Assembly: GCF_000284035.1 (NCBI RefSeq)
Contig: NC_016887.1
Location: forward strand, 2,542,001-2,606,000
Length of the DNA: 64,000 nt
DNA from: Nocardia cyriacigeorgica GUH-2
Lineage (GTDB): Bacteria > Actinomycetota > Actinomycetes > Mycobacteriales > Mycobacteriaceae
Reading direction: 5' to 3'
Shown piece by piece: positions 59,783-64,000 of this stretch. Numbering within the stretch: position 1 is the first letter of the stretch; each line of letters opens with the position of its first letter. The notes below the pieces were generated by a model, which worked only from the letters and a program-made list of their open reading frames with translations, made no database searches and was not told the origin of the DNA. Both the position numbers and the translations under genes were made by a program.

Positions 59783-62700
59783 CCATCCACACCACGCCCG
59801 TCGCCGCGCCGCAGATCGACACCGCCTTCGACCCGATCGGGCCGCTGCCCACCGGCACCACCGTGCTCGAGGCCAGCGCGGGCACCGGTAAGACGTATGC
59901 GATCGTCGGACTCGCCGTCCGCTACGTCGCCGAAACCGGAATCGATATCTCGCAACTGCTGCTGGTGACCTTCAGCCGGGCGGCCACCCAGGAACTGCGC
60001 GAACGCACCCGCAGCCGGTTCGTCACCGTCGCCGCTGCTCTGGCCGATCCGGTGGCCGCCAGGTCGAGCGGAGATGGCCTGATCGAATATCTCGCCACCG
60101 CCGACGAGGACGAAGTCTGGCGGCGACGGGCCCGGCTGCTGGCCGCGCTGTCGGATTTCGATGCCGGCGCCATCGCCACCACGCACAGTTTCTGTCAGCG
60201 CATGCTCGATGAGCTGGGGTTGGCGGGCGAACACGATATGCGGTCGCGGCTGGTCGAGAACGTCGACGAACTGGTCGGCACCGTCGCCGACGACCTGTAC
60301 CTGCACCGGTACGCGCGCACCACGCCGCCGTTCACCATCAAAGAGGCGCACACCCTGGCCTTGGCCGCGGTCCGGGACCGGCATGCGCGGCTGGTTCCCG
60401 ACACCGACGACCTGGCCGGGGAACGGGTGGCGTTCGCGCTGGCCGTGCGCGCGGAAACCGAACGCCGCAAACGTCTTGCGGGCCTGCGCGATTTCGACGA
60501 TCTGCTGGTGCTGCTGCACGAGGTGCTGACCGATCCCGAGCACGGCCCGCGCGCCTGCCTGCGCATCCGCGACCGGTTCCGGGTCGCGCTGGTCGACGAG
60601 TTCCAGGACACCGACCCGCTGCAGTGGGACATCCTGCGCCGCGTCTTCCACGGCCACACCACCATGGTGCTCGTCGGCGACCCCAAACAGGCCATCTACG
60701 CCTTCCGCGGCGCCGAGGTGCTGAGCTACCTCGATGCTGTCGGACATGCCGAGACCCGCCGGGAACTGACGGTGAACTGGCGCAGCGATGCCGGTCTGCT
60801 CAGGGCCATCGACCAGGTGATGGGCGGGGCCGCGCTGGGCCACGACGCCATCACCGTCTATCCCGTGGCTGCCACCCGGCCGTGGTCGCGCCTGTCCGCG
60901 CCGGATCGCACGCCGGCACCGTTGCGGCTGCGGGTGCTGCCGCGCACCGGGGCCGGACCGCTGAACAAAACCGGATTCCCGACCGTCGGCCGGATGCGGG
61001 CGAAGGTCGCCACCGATCTGGCGGCCGATATCGTGCGGTTGCTGGAATCCGGCACCACGATCGAGGCCGCCGGCGAGGCGAATCCGCGACCGGTCGGCCC
61101 GGGCGACATCGCGGTACTGGTGCGCACGCGCTCCCAGATCGACGTGGTGCGTGAGGCGCTGGATCGGGTCGGCGTCGCCTCCGTGCTGGCGGGCGGGACC
61201 AGCGTGTTCGCGACCGAGAGCGCCACCGATTGGCTGTGGGTCCTGCGGGCGTTGGAGCAGCCGCATCGCAGCGACCGGGTGCGGCTGGCGGCGTGCACGC
61301 CGCTGCTCGGGATCACCGCAGCCGAAATCGACAGTGGGGGAGCGGATCTGGTCGGCCGTGTCAGTGCCCAGCTGCGTGAGGCAGCTCGGCTGTTCACCCG
61401 GGCCGGGTTCGCGGCGGTGTTCGAAAAGCTGTCGGCGGAGTCGGAGCTGGCGCCGCGCCTGCTGGGGATCGAGAACGGGGAACGCCGGCTCACCGATCTG
61501 CGGCATATCGCACAACTGCTCGATCAGCTGGCCGTCTCGGAAGGTTATGGCCTGACCGCGCTGACGCGCTGGCTGGCCGACCGGGTCCGCGATCCGGCCT
61601 CCGGCGCCGTCGCCGACCGCAGCCGGCGGCTCGACCGGGACGCGGCCGCGGTGCAGATCGCCACCGTGCACGCCAGCAAGGGCCTGGAATTCCCGGTCGT
61701 GTACCTGCCATTCGCCTGGGACAGTGCCCGCAATCCCAAGGCCGCGACACTGCTGTTCCACGACGACGAGATCCGCGTTCTCGACGTGGGCGGCCCCGAC
61801 GCACCCGGCTACAACGAGCGCAAACGCCGCGCCGAAGCCGAGGAAGCAGGGGAGGAGCTGCGACTGCTGTATGTGGCGCTGACCCGCGCCATGTGTCAGG
61901 TGGTGGCGTGGTGGGCGCCGGCGTTCACCACCGACAACGCGCCGCTGCATCGGATGTTGCTCGGTCGTTCCGGCGGCGCCGAGCAAGTCGCGCAACGGGT
62001 GCCGGTTCCGAAGGACTCCGTTGTGGCAGAACGGCTCTCGGCGTGGGCCGACGCCGCGGGGCCCTCGGTGGAAGTGGAGGTCGTCGACGGCGAACAACAG
62101 GTGCAGCCACGGCGGGTACGGGTGGAGACGATGACCGGCGACCTCGCCGCCGCCACCTTCGACCGCACCCTCGACCAGCAGTGGCGGCGCACCTCCTATT
62201 CGGCGCTGACCGCCGCTGCGCACGCCGTCGCCCCGGACAGTGAACCCGAGGACGGTCGCGGACCCGACGACGAACCGACCGGCGTCCCGGTGCTCGCCTC
62301 CGAACCCGAAACCGGTGCGCCGTCGCTGATGAACGAGCTGCCCTACGGTGCGGAGTTCGGCACCCTGGTGCATGCGGTGCTCGAACGGGTCGACACCGAC
62401 GCCGCCGACCTGGCGGCCGAAGTGGAGGCGCGCTGCCGGGAGACAATCGAGGAGATGATGGCCGCCGCCGACCCCGCGCAGCTGGCCGTCGCGCTGCTGG
62501 CCGTTCTACGTACGCCGTCGCCGTTCGGTGCGCTCGCCGACATCAGCACCCGGGACAGGTTGTGCGAGCTGGAATTCGAACTGCCCCTCGCCGGCGGCGA
62601 CACCGCGAGCGAACAGGCCGCGACATTGCGCGCCATCGCGGCCCTGTTGCGCGAGCATCTATCGCCCACCGACGACTTCGCCCCCTATGCCGACCACCTC

Positions 62701-63102
62701 GATGCTCTCGACGACAATCCGCTGCGCGGATACCTGACCGGCAGCATCGACGCGGTGCTGCGCGTCGCCGACGGGCGTTTCGTCATCGTCGACTACAAAA
62801 CCAACCGGCTCGGCACCGGCGATCTCACCGTCGAGCACTACACCAGGGACCGGATGGGCGCCGAGATGATGCGCTCGCACTACCCGCTCCAGGCCCTGCT
62901 GTATTCCGTTGCGCTGCACCGGTATCTGCGCTGGCGGCTGCCAGGATACGATCCCGCACGGCACCTCGGCGGCGCGGCCTATCTGTTCGTGCGCGGCATG
63001 ATCGGGCCGGACACACCGCCCGGGCGCGGGGTGTTCGACTGGACTCCGCCGGCGACATTGATCACCGCGCTGTCGGATCTGCTCGCGGGAGGTTCGCGGT
63101 GA
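59779..63102 (+). CDS. recB: RecB, exodeoxyribonuclease V beta chain
   Basis: 1107-aa UvrD-type helicase-nuclease. Walker A in LEASAGTGKTYAIVGLAVRY; motif Ia TFSRAATQELRERTRSR; motif II LVDEFQDTDPLQW; motif III LVGDPKQAIYAFRGAEV; motif IV VNWRSDAGLL; motif V IATVHASKGLEFPVVYLP; motif VI LLYVALTRAM. The C-terminal nuclease domain has FVIVDYKTNRLG with the catalytic Asp and Lys. It starts within the stop of recC. With RecC and RecD it unwinds and cuts ends from the break until Chi. Confidence 0.95.
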   Translation: MTIHTTPVAAPQIDTAFDPIGPLPTGTTVLEASAGTGKTYAIVGLAVRYVAETGIDISQLLLVTFSRAATQELRERTRSRFVTVAAALADPVAARSSGDGLIEYLATADEDEVWRRRARLLAALSDFDAGAIATTHSFCQRMLDELGLAGEHDMRSRLVENVDELVGTVADDLYLHRYARTTPPFTIKEAHTLALAAVRDRHARLVPDTDDLAGERVAFALAVRAETERRKRLAGLRDFDDLLVLLHEVLTDPEHGPRACLRIRDRFRVALVDEFQDTDPLQWDILRRVFHGHTTMVLVGDPKQAIYAFRGAEVLSYLDAVGHAETRRELTVNWRSDAGLLRAIDQVMGGAALGHDAITVYPVAATRPWSRLSAPDRTPAPLRLRVLPRTGAGPLNKTGFPTVGRMRAKVATDLAADIVRLLESGTTIEAAGEANPRPVGPGDIAVLVRTRSQIDVVREALDRVGVASVLAGGTSVFATESATDWLWVLRALEQPHRSDRVRLAACTPLLGITAAEIDSGGADLVGRVSAQLREAARLFTRAGFAAVFEKLSAESELAPRLLGIENGERRLTDLRHIAQLLDQLAVSEGYGLTALTRWLADRVRDPASGAVADRSRRLDRDAAAVQIATVHASKGLEFPVVYLPFAWDSARNPKAATLLFHDDEIRVLDVGGPDAPGYNERKRRAEAEEAGEELRLLYVALTRAMCQVVAWWAPAFTTDNAPLHRMLLGRSGGAEQVAQRVPVPKDSVVAERLSAWADAAGPSVEVEVVDGEQQVQPRRVRVETMTGDLAAATFDRTLDQQWRRTSYSALTAAAHAVAPDSEPEDGRGPDDEPTGVPVLASEPETGAPSLMNELPYGAEFGTLVHAVLERVDTDAADLAAEVEARCRETIEEMMAAADPAQLAVALLAVLRTPSPFGALADISTRDRLCELEFELPLAGGDTASEQAATLRAIAALLREHLSPTDDFAPYADHLDALDDNPLRGYLTGSIDAVLRVADGRFVIVDYKTNRLGTGDLTVEHYTRDRMGAEMMRSHYPLQALLYSVALHRYLRWRLPGYDPARHLGGAAYLFVRGMIGPDTPPGRGVFDWTPPATLITALSDLLAGGSR

Positions 63103-63114
63103 GTGCAATGTTAC

Positions 63115-63333
63115 GGCGGGCTGGAACCGCCACCCAGCGCCCGGCGCGAGCGCGGTTGGGGCGGGCTGGGACGGCCACGCAGGGCCCGACGTCAGTGCGG
63201 TTGCGGTGGGCTGGAACGGCTACGCAGGGCTCGACGCCAATGCGGCTACGGCGGGCTGGAACCGCCAAGCAGGGCTCGGCGCGAGCGCGGTTGTGGCGGA
63301 CTGGGACGGTTACCCAGCGCCCGGCCCCGGAGG
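63115..63333 (+). repeat. 45-bp tandem repeat between recB and recD
   Basis: Five copies, each 45 bp (the last partial, about 39), starting at 63115, 63160, 63205, 63250 and 63295. Each begins GGCGGGCTGG or a one-base variant and contains a GGCTACGCAGGGCTCG-like middle. The length is a multiple of three and one frame reads RAGTATQGS-type residues, but no start codon with a ribosome site opens it. It occupies almost all of the 238 bp between recB stop and recD start. Confidence 0.85.
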
Positions 63334-63340
63334 TGTTCTC

Positions 63341-64000
63341 ATGACCTCCATTCAGATCGCCCAGCGCGGCACCGGATTGTTGCGGGCCTTCAACGAGGCC
63401 GGGGTGCTGTCGGCGGCGGATGTGCATGTCGCGGTGCGGTTGGGGCGGCTGGGGCGGGAGGAGTCCGAATCGGCGCTGTTCGCGGCGGCGCTGGCGGTGC
63501 GGGCGGTGCGGTCGGGCTCGGTGTGCCTGGAATTGGCGCGGATGCGTGAGATCGGTATCGACGCCGACGAAACCTGGGACACCACTGTCGATCCGGCTTC
63601 GCTGCCGTGGCCGGAATTCGACGATGTGCTCGCCGCGCTGCGGGTCAGCCCGCTGGTGGTGGGTGGCACGGCGGGGCCGTTGCGGCCGCTGCGCTTGGTC
63701 GAGGATCGCCGCGAGGGCGGCCCGCTGCTCTACCTCGACCGCTACTACCAGCAGGAACAGACCATCCGCCGGGTGCTCACCGAACGCTCGGACCGGCACC
63801 CGATGGTCGACCCGGCCGTGGTGCGGCGCGAACTGGACCGGCTGTTCGCCACGCCCGGCGCGGAACCGGAATCGGCCACGCCCGACCGGCAGCGCCTGGC
63901 CGCCGCCCTCGCCGCCACCCACTGGACCACTGTCGTGGCCGGCGGACCCGGCACCGGCAAAACCCACACCATCGCGCGCATCATCGCCCTGCTCGATGCG
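63341..64000 (+). CDS. recD: RecD, exodeoxyribonuclease V alpha chain (partial, cut by window end)
   Basis: First 220 codons of RecD. It starts ATG 63341 after CGGAGG. The N-terminal domain reads GLLRAFNEAGVLSAADVHVA and ELARMREIGID, then LLYLDRYYQQEQTIRRVLTE and the Walker A motif VVAGGPGTGKTHTIARIIAL close to the window end. RecD is the 5'-3' helicase of RecBCD. The rest lies outside the window. Unusually it is separated from recB by a 238-bp gap filled with tandem repeats. Confidence 0.92.
   Translation, partial: MTSIQIAQRGTGLLRAFNEAGVLSAADVHVAVRLGRLGREESESALFAAALAVRAVRSGSVCLELARMREIGIDADETWDTTVDPASLPWPEFDDVLAALRVSPLVVGGTAGPLRPLRLVEDRREGGPLLYLDRYYQQEQTIRRVLTERSDRHPMVDPAVVRRELDRLFATPGAEPESATPDRQRLAAALAATHWTTVVAGGPGTGKTHTIARIIALLDA

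Noticed and set aside
63115..63333. CRISPR array or attachment site
   Set aside because: Tandem units without spacers, no cas genes, no integrase or mobile genes nearby.
62562..63344. 260-aa plus-strand frame through the end of recB and the 45-bp repeats
   Set aside because: It is a shadow of recB in its first half, and the repeat part has no start codon with a ribosome site. The repeats are treated as intergenic.

Overview
This 64 kb window is very GC-rich chromosomal DNA with GTG/TTG starts, many 4-bp ATGA stop/start overlaps and mostly actinobacterial gene families: RecBCD with a nuclease-bearing RecB, Ku plus a stand-alone LigD-type polymerase, type II NADH dehydrogenase, DUF5753/DUF6879 regulators, a DUF574-type methyltransferase, and many FadE/FadD/SDR/TetR genes. 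It fits a mycolic-acid actinomycete. I favour Nocardia or a close relative. The genus is inferred from gene content, not proven.

Layout. 0.3-6 kb: a hydrolase, a DoxX-like membrane protein, and a translationally coupled pair made of a 991-aa double-LysM protein and a papain-like (Cys/His/Asp) protein. 6.2-9.7 kb: LigD-type polymerase, an unknown protein and a PAP2 lipid-transfer membrane enzyme. 9.9-11.3 kb: decayed DNA with a histidine-kinase tail fragment and a frameshifted amidohydrolase. 11.4-13.75 kb: an XRE/DUF6879 operon facing a two-gene small-protein operon. 13.8-13.95 kb: terminator and tRNA-Pro(GGG).

14.1-32.3 kb is a catabolic island for a carboxylic acid or CoA thioester. It holds three acyl-CoA dehydrogenases, an aminoglycoside-phosphotransferase-like kinase, SDRs, a quinone-oxidoreductase-like MDR, two HAD proteins, acyl-CoA synthetase, an MHS-type transporter, thiolase, MaoC hydratase and a TetR regulator. 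The HAD + kinase + dehydrogenase set looks like animal ACAD10 split into separate genes, and the kinase/dehydrogenase/SDR/CoA-ligase set resembles 4-hydroxyacid (levulinate-type) catabolism. A palindrome, TTGAA-N2-TGACGTCA-N2-TTCAA or a variant, lies before four of its transcription units, which suggests one regulon.

32-38 kb: a hexapeptide acetyltransferase, a YczE/YitT-like membrane protein, a methyltransferase, a GNAT enzyme, and a TetR facing a crotonase gene across a palindrome. 38.5-42 kb: an ATP-grasp ligase coupled to a 657-aa protein of unknown family with a possible Cys/His/Asn site, preceded by a 21-codon ORF with a strong ribosome binding site. This is my best candidate for an undescribed system. 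42-44.7 kb: a double-HTH MerR regulator, a 13-residue leader ORF and an ABC-F ATPase. 45-48 kb: a GNAT gene, then a lycopene-cyclase-like gene coupled to Ku. 48-55.8 kb: TetR/DHA2 efflux pair, a secreted Ala/Gly-rich protein, NDH-2, a P450 and a beta-lactamase-fold secreted protein.

56-64 kb: recC-recB-recD, with recD cut by the window end. recC carries an in-frame 26-residue tandem repeat, and a different 45-bp tandem repeat sits between recB and recD. I see no insertion sequence, CRISPR array, rRNA or replication origin.
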